Source: Hysterangium stoloniferum (lineage: Eukaryota > Basidiomycota > Agaricomycetes > Hysterangiales > Hysterangiaceae). From it: a stretch of 64,000 nt of DNA. The translations under genes were made by a program, and so were the position numbers. The notes under the pieces are model-generated. The model ran no database searches. It was not told the origin of the DNA and saw nothing but the letters and a program-made list of their open reading frames with translations. The stretch covers positions 124,001 to 188,000 of the forward strand of contig WHVD01000017.1 of assembly GCA_015178975.1 (NCBI GenBank). The letters run 5' to 3'. Below are positions 11,351 to 25,200 of this stretch, piece by piece (positions within the stretch are counted from its first letter, which is position 1; every line of letters starts with the position of its first letter).

Positions 11351-14300
11351 CTGTTTTAAAATACATTATACATATGGGGAAGGTAGAGAGAGTCTGCTGC
11401 ATTTTACTCGTGAGATAAATCGTGTGTTGGAACTTTGCTATGCAAACTCTTCAAAATTGTTACATCACCATCAATTTAAATGAAAGAAGAAAAAGGGTAA
11501 ACGAGTTAACAGAGCTACCTACAATGAAGTGCCTCTTCTTGTTGTCAGTGCAGGACCTGTTTCCTCCTGCCGATTTCACAATGGGCGCTTCCATTTCAAA
11601 TTATCTTCTTTAAACATCTAGGTCTTGGATCGATTGGGTCACCTAATTATATTTTCAACTCGTGTCCAAGCCCTATGAGAAGCTACTACCATTAGCAAAA
11701 CTCAAGGAGATATCCGTTTAATGACAGCTAAACTTTGTCCGTGAAGCGGAGAAACTCAACTTCAGTTATAATCAGTGTCACTTTATATAGACAAAAATTT
11801 TCACTATTACTTATTATTTACCAATTGTTAAATGTGCAGTGGTCATCGATTGAAACCTGTCTGAGTTGCAACCTACGGTGTAATCTTCATTCTTCTACAA
11901 AGATTTAGGCTATAACATCTAGAACGAGATCCATGCGTTACGTGGATCGTAATGGGGTCCCCCCCTGACAGTGTTGTTATCGATATACACAGGTATATTT
12001 CGACCATCATCAGGATGGACGGTAGGTGGATGAACAATACGCTTTTAAAGGACAAATCGCGGAGACAGATGCAGACGTCGCTATGGGTTGGCCTTTGCTC
12101 AGAGGCACAAGAACGGGGATAAGGTATATAATACCTGACTTTGATATTCTTCCTATACCTTGCAAGGCGTAGACCAATGCACACTGCTTTGTGGATGATC
12201 CACATTAATGAAATGTGGTCAAGATTCGAGTGCTGACGCCGCCACATCACACATCACGAGCGATTCTGGGAAGCATTAGGCCATATCTATTGCTTCGTCG
12301 ACCCAGCCTCAAGTTTGCTGCACTACCGCGGGAACGTGGAGACATTGCGTAACACGATGTTTAAGCAGCCAAGAGTAATCGTCATCGTCACATGGATTGT
12401 GGACTCGTCGTTCTTATGGACGTCCAAGCACAATATGAGATGCTTAAAGACGAAGCGCAACGACGCTAACCTGCATTTCACACCCAAGCGACGGGTCTTA
12501 CTGAGGCTCACTGCCTTCATCATGGAATAACTTTTGGGTATAGAATGTAATGGTAGAAGAACGACGACACGCGACAGCAAAATATCCTCTCAATAAGCAT
12601 CTCCACCACATCAAGAAATCTGTCCCCTTTGTGCCCCTCCTGTCAGAGAGCCGATGGAGCTGATTTTCAGTTATTATTTCTTGTCACTAACACTCCAAAT
12701 TGTACAATAAGATGAGATCTGACCTGCTTTGCTCCCTCTTCAAGTTCCCAGAGCTCTTCCGCTTCATTCACGACTCTGGTCATTTTAGAGAAATACTCGG
12801 TGCCTTTGTGGTCGAATAACGTTGCACATGCGAAAGTCAGTGTACTCTCCTCCTCTTGTCGCTACCTCCTCTCCCTTGCCGATAACTTCACCAATACGTG
12901 ACGAAAACATTATGAGTTTCATCTAGCCATCTGGGGGAGTGCAAAGACCTAGAATACCGCAGTGGTTGATTGAAACTAACGTAGTATGTATTATCTTGCA
13001 TGGGGTGCACCCTAATAGATAAAAATAGAAAATGAAAAAGGGTAGGGGATCCTTGCGTTTACAGATATCTGTCCCTCACAGACAATAAGATCGACTTAAC
13101 AAGAAATAATTTCCGCTTGCATTCCTAAGCCAGTGCACCCACACACTCTAGTGATATCAAGCATTGATGCAAGGAACATCTCAGCGCAGAAATCTATACA
13201 TTGGCTTTCAAGTTGATCTGTCGGAAACAAGCGGAAGGACACCAGTCAGTATTCTCTTCCTTGTGCTTCGCCTTTTGGAGCTCACATTCGATGGTTTCGG
13301 CCAGAAAGGGACATAGCAGCTTGAACAGACATTATTTTCAATGGTTCCGTTGGTCCTGGTTTTGTGACCAGTTGAAGATTCGAAAACCGTCCATCCTGGA
13401 TGTATTTTCCTGCACACGTCATCGATATTTTGGAAATGCATATATAATCTCCAGAAACAAAAATCGTGTCAAAATATATACGGATTGGTGATTTACGTTT
13501 GACTGTGTAAAACGTGAGGATAACGTCATATTCGCACGAGGGCCGTATCTTAATGTTCAAGTTCGATCGACATCATGGCGCGTGAATTGTACGTTACAGT
13601 AATGAGATCGTCTGTTGCCAAAAGCGTGCATGACCACTGATGATAGTTTTGCGTTATCACCGCAACTCACAAGTTCTCGAGCGCTAGAGTCCGAGACGGT
13701 CTGGCTTTCTATTATTCGGGAAGTGAGACCCCCATGGATGATATGAATCCAGTGGATGCCATCCAAAGCTATACGGCTACTACCACAGCCGCTTTCGACC
13801 TCAGGCCCTATCTAACATCGCGCCGACAGACGTGAAATCCCCACTCCCAAATGCGGATACTATCGAAGTGGATTGGTACACGTCAGGTCGACGTACATTA
13901 TGAATGGGGAAGGAAATTCCAGCAAAACCCCGCCGACGTGGCAGCTGTTTTTGATGTAGTATTCTGGGGTTATCCTTATGCTTGACTCGTAGCAGTCAAA
14001 ATGTCGCAACGATTTGATTGAGCAATTATACTGTGGGGACGACATTTCCGTACACAGCCTTCAAGTTGTCCGATAAAAAAGTGATAAGGCAATATATGAG
14101 ACATCTCTCACACTCTTCTCGTAATAATCAATACTATCCTATTGATTAGTCCAACGCCAATAGCATGAGACGCTTGTACGGTCAATTTTGCAGCCAATCC
14201 ATCAATATATCCAAGTCCTTTCCGTAGAGATCAAGGAGAGGAGAACCTATATTAAGCTAGCCTTAGTTGGGACCGTTAGGTGAACAACTGAGGCGATAAA

Positions 14301-14900
14301 ATTTTTCCAACTAGGATATATATAACCTCGGTTAGTCGCATGCTCCCCCTGCCTCATACACGGTTGGCTTCGGTTATTACAACACCTTCCACCACTCCAC
14401 TGGGAGCATCCTGCACCCCCGGCCAGCCTGGACATCTGGTTGGAGACATATTCGTGCCGCAAATGAACCTTGACCCGATCGTCCCAGAGATACATCATAC
14501 GAGTATGCCCATAAAACATGACTAACCAAAATTGACGAGGAGTGTCAAGAGTTCGTCCCCAAGACAACTGAGACATGTGGCATATGTTCTCCACTGGCAC
14601 GATCTCTGAAAGGTAATGGATGAGGAAGGGATTTGGATTATCAGTGCAAGCTACATAACGAGAATGTGTGCAACGTAGATGCAACCTCATTTAAATTATT
14701 GTGCAACGGTGATTTGATTAGGCAATTGTGAAGTGAGGACCGAATCTTGTTATTAGTGTAATAATCACCTTGTAATGGGGTGGTGGGAATGACATCTTGG
14801 GGACCGAATCGTAACTTTGGGAGACATCATTCATTTTGTTTAGATTCTTTAATGGATGATGTCACAATTAGGCTGCACAGCTTGAAGAGGTTAAGAAAGT
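11351..14900. other. gene-poor stretch with diffuse relics
   Basis: No convincing gene. 13600-13960 aligns with 31390-31870 and in part with 19750-19880, so it belongs to the decayed local family. 12840-12725 on the minus strand could be an exon remnant (LFDHKGTEYFSKM), but no neighbouring exon joins it in frame. 14690-14247 is open on the minus strand without recognisable family features. Confidence 0.4.
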
Positions 14901-14924
14901 GGAGATGAACTTGCGCATGGAAAA

Positions 14925-15695
14925 AAATACAGAATCATGGCTGTTCTTGTAAGTTTAGTGCCCTGAATATTTTAGGAATCCGTTACTTCAATTAACTCTT
15001 CATGAAAAAGGCCAGAGAAAAGTTAGGGACTTACTCCAGTTGCTTTTGATGTGTTGTGGATTATCTGGGACTATGACCATTGGACTAAACAAACAGCTCA
15101 TACAAATTGTAAAACCTATTGTTGATGCCATTGGAAGAGTGGTTTCTCATCTAGATTAAGATGTTGATTCCATGTTTAATATGATATGCTCCCATAATAT
15201 GGACTTCGTGATAATAATGAAAAGTGCTGGAGGGGTGCAAAGCCGAATATCTGAAGTAGTTTGGTCAAGTTCTACAATCGTGGTGACTGCGAAAATCGCA
15301 CGACTTGAGCCGTGCGTGGTGGGCTGACCTACGTAACACTTAGCATTGAAGAATACCTCCTCAAATCTTTGGCCATGATTTTATTCATCATTGTTCCACA
15401 TAGCACTGAAGTCGAACAACCCTTCAATATTGGTGGAACCCAACCACCTCGAATATTTAATCTCTCTGTGGAGTATTTCGCAACACTTGGGAAGCTGAGA
15501 CCCGTTATACGGAAGCTGTCAAAACTCTACTTTGACGCCAGCATGGTCACATGCACTCCTCAGGAACCTGGCAAAGTTGACATCACAGTTGGTTATGGTA
15601 TCAATGAAAATCATATTACGCCACCATCTTCTGCACTGTCAGTTGAGTTCTTCTTCGAAGACCCGGAAGCAATATCTCCTAAGGAGATAGAGTGA
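14925..15695 (+). pseudogene. unrecognised decayed coding stretch
   Basis: The longest open part is 15312-15695 (127 residues, with LSVEYFATLGKLRPVIRK). Upstream, the same strand gives protein-like stretches (KPIVDAIGRVVSHLD and MKSAGGVQSRISEVVW) broken by stops and frame changes. It looks like a degenerate gene; I do not recognise the family. Confidence 0.3.
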
Positions 15696-16169
15696 GCACA
15701 GACGGGTTGGTTCCCAGATTGGTTAGGAATAATCCACATTTTCTTAATTTGAATATCAGGATTGCTGAAAAATTTGATTTTAGCCAATTTGATATCATTG
15801 ACAAAGGCATTGGCCCCGCCGCTTTTGTGGATTCACGTTCACCGTAGCAATGGTGCATCAGCCTCAGACTTGGGTATAGATGAATATTAATTATACGGGG
15901 CTTAGAGGTGGGTATATGATGTAGTTAACTGCTACTATATTTACAAGTATATAGCCCGCAGGCAGAACTTGAACAGGAATCTTGCCCACGACACTATCCC
16001 TGGCGCTGAGTTACTTTCCCATGAGTGGCTTGCGCTATGTTGGCAGCATCATGACACGTACTGTCATCATTTTCCTTAGTCCTCATCCACTGTTCAGGCT
16101 TTCATGTGGTGGTGACTGCACCACAACATTGACTCTTACGTGTTTACGAGACCGACAGGTGTAAGAATT

Positions 16170-16181
16170 CATTGGTTAGTG
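16170..16181 (+). promoter_or_regulatory. conserved promoter motif with inverted CCAAT box (DUF6699 gene 2)
   Basis: CATTGGTTAGTG lies 70 bp before the ATG, as in the paralogue. Conservation continues a short way downstream (AGTGACGA) while much of the surrounding promoter has diverged. Confidence 0.35.
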
Positions 16182-16251
16182 ACATTAGTGACGATATTTC
16201 TGTAAGGATACTTACTGATATTACTGTGATAGCAAGAAAGCTAACACGGCC

Positions 16252-18963
16252 ATGATCCTAGGATCCCCTGATTACTCACGACACCAGTCGCGGACCGGTG
16301 TTGTTTCCGAGGCACCCCATTCTCCAGAGCAAAGGAGCCTCCGCCGCAGCGTTCGACAATCTTTCGGTCCGAATGCCAAACATAAAAGTGCCCATTATGA
16401 GTTTAAAGACGTCGAACCTAGACCTGGTCCGAAAAATATGTATCGACATCGCCATCCTACCCCACACCCACACCCACACCCCTCTGTTCAAGCTGTGCAC
16501 GATATTGCGTATCCCAGTGCCATTCATACCAAGTCTATTCAGAGGACTGAGGAGGTAACTGCCCACGTCGGCAGCCACAATGCCAGTCGTCCGATGCCTA
16601 CAGGGAGCGAAATTATTGGTCGGTTGAGGAGCAGTAGAGACTATCCCATTGCGGACGTCAACAAGACCGGAAGATCGTCAACTATACCACCCAATAATAT
16701 ATTAAGACTGAGATCGTCCCGTCGAAAACCTATCCCTCCACCATTGCCTGGTTTTCTCGATAATGATCTCGACGACAATAACAGCGATACCAATACCAAT
16801 ACCCATAACAACAACAATAGAGAACCCACACCGATACCACTAATGTCCCGTTCCGCCGTACGCAAGAGAATCGCACAATTGCGCTTGCGTCAACCCCAAG
16901 AATCTAACGCACACCCAATCCCCTCGCTTATTATCCCCATCATAAAGTCTGACTCTGATTCTTCACGCAACTCACACTCTAACTCAAGTGACCATGCAGA
17001 CCCGCCAACCCTCGGACGCGGTTTTTTTGGCTTCCCAGCCAAGTCGCGATACTTTAACTTCGCGCGCAAGAAGAATGGCGATGTGCCACTTCTTAGTGAA
17101 CCGAGACGAAGAGGCTATTGCCATATGTCGATGCCTGCCCTACGTATTCCTAGTATCCTGTTACCAAAACGGCTCGGATTTCCGAAGTGGAGAACGACAG
17201 GGACTGCGGTGGATGTTGGTGATGGCGATGGCGGCGGTTTAGTGAACCGCAGTGCAGCCGTGTATGGGTATAGAGCTATGGTGCAAGACCGACAGCGTTT
17301 TTTCAGAGAAGGGGGGACGCCTTCCTTACTTGAAAATCGGCCACCTTCTCCTTCCATTCGACATGATCGCACCTCGTTATTGGTACATGACCGCGCGACT
17401 TCTGTCAAACAGCGTGAACCTTTTGTCCGACAACGCGCGACATCTCTGCAGTCGAATCGGCCGCCTTCCATCCGACCACGCGCAACTTCTTTGCAGTCAT
17501 ACCAACCGCTTTCCGACCGACAAAATGCGACTTCTTCACAATTAACCCGTCCGCCTTCCATCCGACCACGCGCGACTTCTTTACAGTCATACCAACCACC
17601 TTCCAACCGACAAAATGCGACATCTTCACAATTAACCCGTCCACCCTCCATCCGACCACGCGCAACGTCCCTACAATTAAACCGACCGCCCTTCGGTCTC
17701 AATCGACAAGGTCAAGGCCAAACAACCTCCGTCACGAAGCACGATAGCCGCGCTCCAAGTGGTGCAGGCGAGGGTCGGTATGGGGTGGTGCCTAAACAGC
17801 GCGAGACTGTGCATTTCGTAAAAACGTCTTCGCGTAACAGTGAGAAGCCTCCTTCGTCTCCTGGTATGTTTAATGTCCATCCTTATTATTTTTTCAACTT
17901 TTATTCACGGTGTCTCCCATGCATCTCTATCCTTGTCTCGAACTGCATCCCTGGTTCCTGTTATGTTTTTATCGCCTGACTCCATCCTTCCAGCCTTCAT
18001 CCAACAGACACAAACACGGATGCGGGCGCCACTAGGCACTACATGTCCATTGCTTCATCCGCTTCTTCTGACGCCGACGTCGTTGCGATCCGCGAGATTG
18101 CATTGGGATGTGCGGGATCCGCGGCTAACACAGAGAGTGGTGCCTGACCGCCTTCTTAAAGGTATGAGGGATCATCATTCTCGTTTATTAAATACTCCAT
18201 AGGCATGCATCGTTTGTCGTTGGCATTGTCACCATTCGGTTCGGTTTGCGACCGTTTTCCTTGTCACTCTTCACGGTCGTGTTTCTGTGATTTGTATCCG
18301 TGAACATCTAACACTGACACCATGCTCTCTTCTCTTTCTCCACCAGAGCCATTCATAACCCCCACAGCCACAATTTCGGCCACACGCGACTCACTCTCAC
18401 TCTCCATCCCCATCCCTATCCCAGCCGCCTCTTCCTCCTTTCCCCCCTTCACATCTCTCACCAACACCACCTCCAAAAAGTGCGCCAATAAATACTGGAC
18501 AATCCTTCTCCCCGCCATTTCCCCCTCTTCGCAATACAGCCTCAGCCCACCGACGGTGCTCCAAGTCCTCACCACCATCAGCACGGCCCTCCGTGTGCGT
18601 GCGAAGCCCCATGAACTCGCGGCGCTGTATGATGAGCGGAACGTGAGGTATAGAAGGGAGGTAGAGGAGGTGTTTAGGAGGCGGTATGAGAAGGAGGATG
18701 GAGAAAGGAAGACGGAGAGGGTTAGCACTGGCAATGGGATGGGGATGGGAAGTAGGGCGGGGGGTGGAGGGAGACAGGAGAGACTGGGGATAAGGAGGGT
18801 GGATTTGTTGGGGAAGAAGACGAGGTGGGTTGCGTTTCCATGCCCCTCCCGCTGTTTATAACGAATGCTGACCAGACTTTTCGCATATAGATGGTTAGGT
18901 CTGGAGTATGGGAAGGATGTTGAGGGGTGGGTTGTTAAATTGGGAAGTGTGAATTTGCAATGA
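16252..18963 (+). CDS. DUF6699-like protein with disordered N-terminus (paralogue 2)
   Basis: Exons by eye: 16252-17863, 17994-18161, 18347-18824, 18891-18963; total 2331 nt, 776 residues, closed by TGA. Splice phases and exons 2 and 4 have the same lengths as in the paralogue at 3053 (168 and 73 nt). The globular end again reads LHPLLLTP, LHWDVRDPRLTQRV, KYWTILLPAI and WLGLEYGKDVEGWVVKLG. The disordered part is about 200 residues shorter and its repeats are arranged differently. The start is MILGSPDYSRHQ. It belongs to a duplicated block (about 16000-19292 matching 2787-6745) that includes the promoter and the 3' stump of the BTB gene. The intact frame in both copies suggests that both are functional. 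Confidence 0.8.
17458..17690 (+). repeat. near-perfect 102-bp tandem duplication in coding sequence
   Basis: The unit encoding RPPSIRPRATSLQSYQP plus a DRQNATSSQLT-type segment occurs twice in a row with few changes, followed by a partial third unit. 102 bp keeps the frame. The paralogous gene has other unit combinations. Confidence 0.75.
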
Positions 18964-19099
18964 GAAGTTAGGCGGATGCGCGATGGTCGAAGGTTCAATG
19001 GTATGAAGGTGGCATGCTATCGTAATGCTCCTTTTTATGTCCATGATTAATCCTGCTATGGATCCTCATGAAGTATAATCAAATCAATTAAAGTATTGG

Positions 19100-19292
19100 C
19101 AGACTCTTATGTCAACTGTAGGATAAGCACCAACACTCCAACCAGCATCCAAAACAAGCGAGGCCCTACACCGGCGAAATAAACTTCCTCAGATTCATCG
19201 TCCAACCTCTCTTAACACACCCCAGAGCCAGAGTCAATACTTCTCCATTTCTTCGACGGTTGCTATCAAGGCCGAGGCGCTATCTGGTATGG
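19100..19292 (-). pseudogene. 3' stump of a BTB gene
   Basis: Aligns with 6553-6745, the C-terminal coding end of the BTB gene (segment with EEMEKYWLWLWGVL). Homology stops abruptly at 19292, so it marks the right border of the duplicated block. Too short to be functional. Confidence 0.75.
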
Positions 19293-21500
19293 CGAGAGGT
19301 ACAAGATGATGAAAATAATATAGGATCTTTAGTGGTCGAGATTCATGATTTATCTCATAACAGGTAGCAGAGGAATATTATCAATGTTTTGTTTCATCCA
19401 CTGGGGTTTGAATACCTTAAATGCTGGTTCACCGTATTTCGAACCTAAAATTGAAATCGGCGCATATAGTCCTGTTCTTTACTCCATGGGAGCCATGTAG
19501 CTTGCGAGCACTCTAAGTGGGTAAAATCATGTTTTAAATCTACCTTAACAATAGTTTCAGGCCTCAACCCATGGAATCGTCTTATCGCGAGCAGTCTGTA
19601 TCCAGAACTGTAAGTGTATTCATCTGTTCGTCGTTTTCTACATTGGGTGACAGAACCCTGATCAACATGTAAAACCGCATCACAGGTGTCATCCTTTCTG
19701 AGCTGCTTTCAATGTCGGGACTATGTCCGGCGAAATTGTGCGCCTCTTTTTCAGATTGTGTGTAGTGAGTTATCTTATCATCACAACTCAAGAATTCTCG
19801 CGAGTGACAGTCAAGGGAACTCTGACTTCTTTATTATCGGAAAAGTGACATCGCCATGGATAATTTCGATGCAGTGACCATTATGGATACCCCCCAATAT
19901 TCGTAGAAAATACAAGGTTTTCCTATCAAATTTCTTTTTTGAAACTGCGGAAATTTCATAAATTATAATTCGATTTTCTTGGGCATTTCCCGAATTGAGA
20001 AATTTTTGAAAGGGTTTTCAATACCGGAATAAGGAGTGTGGATCATTGATGGATTCCCCCCTGTCCTAACGTTACGTGTCTTGTACGTAGGAATTGTTTA
20101 GAAAATAGAAAATTTCCTTTATTTGTCGCCATAAGAGTGTAGCTCCCTTTTTAGTTGGAGGCACCTATTCTCATTAAATATTTTGGGACCATTCATGGTT
20201 GGCATGTTGGATATCATCCCGTCTAATCATCATTTCACAGGCCAGTCGGTATCCAAAGAAGTAATTGTAGAGGTACTACTCATGATTGTCTAAATGACAT
20301 AACAGAATCGCGTTAAATAGGTAAACCCCCACTATCACCAGATCAATAGTATTTCTTTAATACCGATATACAGAGACGCATGCATTCATCGTCTCTTGCA
20401 CAGGGCAAGGTCCCAATAAACGTAAATGGGAGGAAAGAAAGAAGGGCATTATTGACACGCTGTAAACCATGATTTAATTGAACAATGGCAGTAGAGACTA
20501 TAGCGCTGACGTCCACAAGACGTCTAAGACGTCTAACTGATTGCAACGGGGAATTGCTGCAAGCCATGGGGTTGACTGTTCAAGCAGGGGGTGATGGATC
20601 TCTTCGACATTGTTGCTGGAGTCATGGGGTGTTCCTTCTAAGGCACAGTCTGTACAGTAGGGAATGTATTTTCCAGAAATAAATTGGATTCCAGCTTCGA
20701 AAGGCCGAAATCGAGTATACAGCCTACTTGTAATATAGTTGCTTTATCCCATGATGGATATATCGGGTTTGACATCAAGTGAGTGGCGTAGGACAGAATT
20801 ATACGTGAATCCTGAAGTGAGAGAAATTCGCAACCGCATCGTACTGTGGAATTCGTCGGCGGGGAATCACAATTAGCTGGTCTATATGATCCATGAGCAG
20901 TGTCCTTTCGTTCAAGAATGAAGTGGTAATCTCAATTACCATATTCAGTTGATAGATAGTGGGCGATGGGTACGGTGGATGTAGATGTAACCTCGCCCAA
21001 GTTGGTATGGATTATGCAATTATACAGTGATACTCTTGAATTGGTCTTCCCAGTTTCGGCAAGAGTCAAAGACTTGTATTGGATTAGCGAGCACGTTTTA
21101 GTTCCAAGGTCCCATGGTCAAGAACAAAGGCTCGCGATATATTCTTTTCTTTTTTAAGCTATTTGGCATACTACGTGATTCAGAAAATCCTTAGGTGGCC
21201 TACTTAATACTACCTTCTGTGTTCGGTCACTTTTACTTATTCCACTTACCTAGTTATTATTATTGTATCTGGGTAAACCTATATAGCTATTCGGCATACT
21301 ATGTGCAAATGCTGGGGTATTATTCTTGTATCTAACATTACTTCTCACATTGGTTACGCGCCTCGTGTTGAGAGTTGTCAACCGTTTCCCATTAAATTGT
21401 CAACTTTGCCATCACCATAGCCTTCTTTGCGTTGTAGAGGAGTTGTCGCAACCCTCCCCAAACAGACTCCAATACCCTGGATATCGCCCAAACTGTCGAG
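19293..21500 (-). pseudogene. decayed local gene family, copy 2
   Basis: Same segment order as at 8900-11350, without any long open frame. Shared landmarks include GTAGCAGAGGAATA near 19365 and the stretch 21380-21500, which aligns with 10740-10840. It ends at the MITE at 21505. Confidence 0.5.
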
Positions 21501-21504
21501 GAAC

Positions 21505-21691
21505 CATCAGGGATTTGGGAATGTCAACATCCATTATGTAGACTCCCTAGCCTCCCTAGCTTCCCTATAGTAAGCTTTTATATCGACTAGTAAATAGGGA
21601 CCTCGCGAAAGTAGTGTGTCTAGCCGAGCTAGCTAGCTTGGCTCTAGACAATATAGACGGCATACTTACTGATCTTCCCGCTTTCCTGATG
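21505..21691 (+). mobile_element. MITE, family 1, copy 2
   Basis: About 187 bp with the same inverted ends (CATCAGGGATTTGGGAATGT on the left, CTTTCCTGATG on the right) as the copies at 9236 and 45681. Its right flank (GCAGAG...ACAAT) is shared with copy 3, because the two were copied together with the DUF6535 locus. Confidence 0.75.
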
Positions 21692-22233
21692 CAGAGCACA
21701 ATGAATGCAAATCGTAAGTCAGAAGCTTACAGTCGACGTCACTGGAGAGTTGGAAAATAAATCTTGTGGAGGTAGTAAGGACGGAAATGGTGGTGTGTTC
21801 GTTCATTTGCCACGTGTCAAACCGCGTTTGTTCGTCGTGAGGTAAGACAGGTTTAATCATGTAGTCCATGTCCTACTCGATCCCGGCCATTCAAAGTTTT
21901 ACCTCGATCCAATTATCTCAACTGGTAAATATATTGCCTACCTTTGACTGGGCTTTAGCAGGAACCTCATTGCTGCCGCAAGTGGATATCAAGAAAAGCT
22001 ACCTCACCTCGATATGAACGGACTTAGCGCTATAGCTTCCAGCAATCGACTGTTTAATAAATCAAGCCGAGCTAATAATATTGAATGGGGTGTACAATCT
22101 AGTGAAAAGGCTGTGTGGGGTAAATACGAATGGCACAAGGTACCGAGTGCATAAGGATTTGGCGTGAGCCATGTGTAAATGTAGGTGGAATTTTCACCGT
22201 GCAACAACTGTTAGACCATAGTAGTGTGCGAGG
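21692..22233. other. 3' flank of the first DUF6535-HEAT gene
   Basis: Noncoding as far as seen. Conserved at 37690-38193 and 45896-46228, which shows that the duplication unit reaches beyond the gene. Confidence 0.6.
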
Positions 22234-25200
22234 CTACAATGTTGTCAAGAGTCCGTGTCTATCCATTTCCAGTATCAAGGCCCGAATACAATCAGAAGGA
22301 ATATCACCCATAAAATGTATCATGAAGGACAAAATATGAGCAACTTCAAGAATGGTATGGCTTACAAAAGCTGGAAAAATTGGCATTCATACAACTAGAA
22401 GATGGAAGCACTCACCATCCTCCAAGAGGATTTGAATCAGCGTGCCACGGTGTAGGAGGGGTGGTTCAGGTAGATAGAATTGGCACAGTGCAATGAGGAC
22501 GATCTGCAGCTTGAGGTTGGAAAAGTAACCTGAAAGACGGTAAAAGGAGTCAACGCCCGGATGCAATGAAAGCATACCATATTTAGAAAAAGCAGCAAAC
22601 AATTTTACACCGAATGAAACAAATTCATGTTCCTCGGCAGCAACGAGGGATGCACAGTGATGTTCTAGGTTACAACGAGCAATTGGATCACGAAAGCAAT
22701 CTTTGAAAACGGATCTAAGAAGAAACTGTTGACTTGGGCGTTAAGGCACGCACCGTGTGTTGATAGCTTGAGGAGCAAGACTACAACATGTGTTGGATCG
22801 GATGAGTATGTATCCTCCAAAAGTTTAACAATACTAGGAATAGCACGCGTAATGGCAAATCTAAATCCCGCTAAGGTCAAATGTCAGCTGGAATCCGATC
22901 CGATTATGATGCACTGAACCCTGGCATGAAAGCTTCGCCAAGGCCGATGAAGCGTCTGATCTAACACGGGACAAAGGGTTCTTCAAACATGCAACAATAT
23001 CGGGGATAGCAAGCGACACGGTAGCTTGAAATTCGGCTGGGGACAATGTCACTCGGAGTCCCATCCCATTATGATGCATCGCACCTTGCTCTGAAAGCTT
23101 GGCCAGGGACGATGCTGCGTTTGAACGAACAAAGTCGTCAATGTCCTTCAAAAGTGCAACAATGTCAGGGATGGCACTCAAAATGGCAGGCCGAAATTCG
23201 GCTGTGATCAAATGTCAGCTACATTGCCATCCCATTAGGAGGCACCGCACCATGCTCGGAAAGCTTGGCCAGGGCCGATGCTGCGTTTGAACGAACAAAG
23301 TCGACACTGTCCTTCAAAAGTGCAACAATGTCGGGGATGGCATTCAAAATAGCAGGGCGAAATTCGGCTGTGATCAAATGTCAGCTACATTGCCATCGCA
23401 TTATGCGGCACCGCACCTTGCTCGGAAAACTTGGCCAGGACCGACACTGTGTTTGCACGAACAAGGTCGACAGTGTCCTTCAAAAGTGAAACACTGTCGA
23501 GGATGGCACTTAAAATGGCAGGGCGAAATTCGGCTGTGATCAAATGTCAGTTAGATTGCTATCCCATTGTAAAGCACCACACCTTGCTCGGAAAACATGG
23601 CCAGGGCTGATCCAACATTTAATTGATCGGATGAGTAGGAGTCTCGCAAAAGTATGACAATGTCGGGGATGGCATTCACAATGGCAGGTCGAAATTCGGC
23701 TAGGGTCAAATGTCAGTCGGATTCCCATTCCATTATGATGCAACTCACATTGCTCTGAAAGCTTGCCCAAGGCCGACGATGCGTTCAAACGAAGGAAGAG
23801 GTCAGAGTGATTTAAAAGTGCAACAATGTCGGAAATGGTACTCGAAATGGCAGGCCGAAATTCAACTGTGATCAATGTCAGCTAGACCCCCATCCCATTA
23901 TGATCCACCGCACCTTGCTCTGAAAGCTTCGCTAGGGCCGACGCTGCGTTTGAACGAACAAAGGCCTCAGTGTCCTTCAAAAGTGCAACAATGTCGGGAA
24001 TGGCATTCGAAATAGCAGGCCGAAATTCGGCTGTGAGCAAATGTCAACGATGTTCCCATCCCATTATGAGGCACCTCACCTTGTCCTGAAAGCTTTGCCA
24101 GGGCCGATACTCCATTTAATCGCATAGATGACCTAGAGTCCTTCAAAAGTACACCAATGTCGGGAATGTAACCCAATATGGCAGCGTGAAATTCGGCTAT
24201 GTCAAACGTGAGCAAGCTTCCCATCCCATTTAGAGGTACTGGACCTTGCTCTGAAAGCTTCGCTAGGGCCGATACTCCGTTAAATCCATCCGATTGGGGC
24301 CAGTTCTTTAAAAGTGCAACAATGTCGGGAATGGCACTCGCAATGGCGGGGCGAAATTCGGCTGTGGGTAAATGTGAACTGGATTCCCAACCCATTATGA
24401 TGCCCCGTACCTTGCTCTATAAGCTTGGCCAGAGCTGAAACTCCGTTGGATCCAACGAGGCCGTCCGAGTCCTTCAGAATTCCAACAATGTCGGGAATAG
24501 CATCCGAAATGGCAGGTCGGAATTCGGCTGTGATCGATTGTCAGCTGGATTTTTATCCCATTGAGAGACGCCCCACCCCGTTCTGAAAGCTTGCCCAGTA
24601 CCGAGACTGCATTGGACCGAACGGTGTTATCAGAGTCTTTCAAAAGCATGACAATATCAGGAATGGCACGGGCAATGGCGGCTCGAAATTTATCTGGAAA
24701 CCCATCAATTATAGCAGTTTACAAGGAGTCGGCGCCATACCAAACACATGGAGAGTAATCACCGCCTGTACAAGAGCCAATTTTCCTTCACGCACTCTGA
24801 GATTGAAGCTGGGTAATGTGAGGCCAAAATTTTGTGCTTTTAAGTAGTTTGGAAATTGGGCAATGAATAATATATGAATATATGAGGTCTCTTCACGTAC
24901 ATGTCATCGTTAACTGTTGAAAGATCTTGATGCCTTCATGACGCCGAATACTGTGAGTACTCTGTAAGAGATCCATAGTCGACCAGAGACGGCGCGTCGC
25001 GAATTGGGAGATGTGGTGTATGTCGGGCTTATTGACTAGATCACTGTTATATGTATGAGTATGGGGTGGGGCAGAAGGGGGGATGGTCAAGCTTCGGAGT
25101 GGAGTTGAAGGGGGATTGTGCGGCGATGGCCGCATGCTGTCAGACAAACCTACAGCATCAAGTATGTGACCCCTGATAAGAGGAAGGAGCTTCGCTACGG

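Noticed and set aside
11873-12250. 125-residue minus-strand open frame
   Set aside because: No family features, no paralogue in the window, and composition like random sequence.
13201-13491. 96-residue plus-strand open frame
   Set aside because: Overlaps an equally long minus-strand frame and shows no motif or paralogous support.
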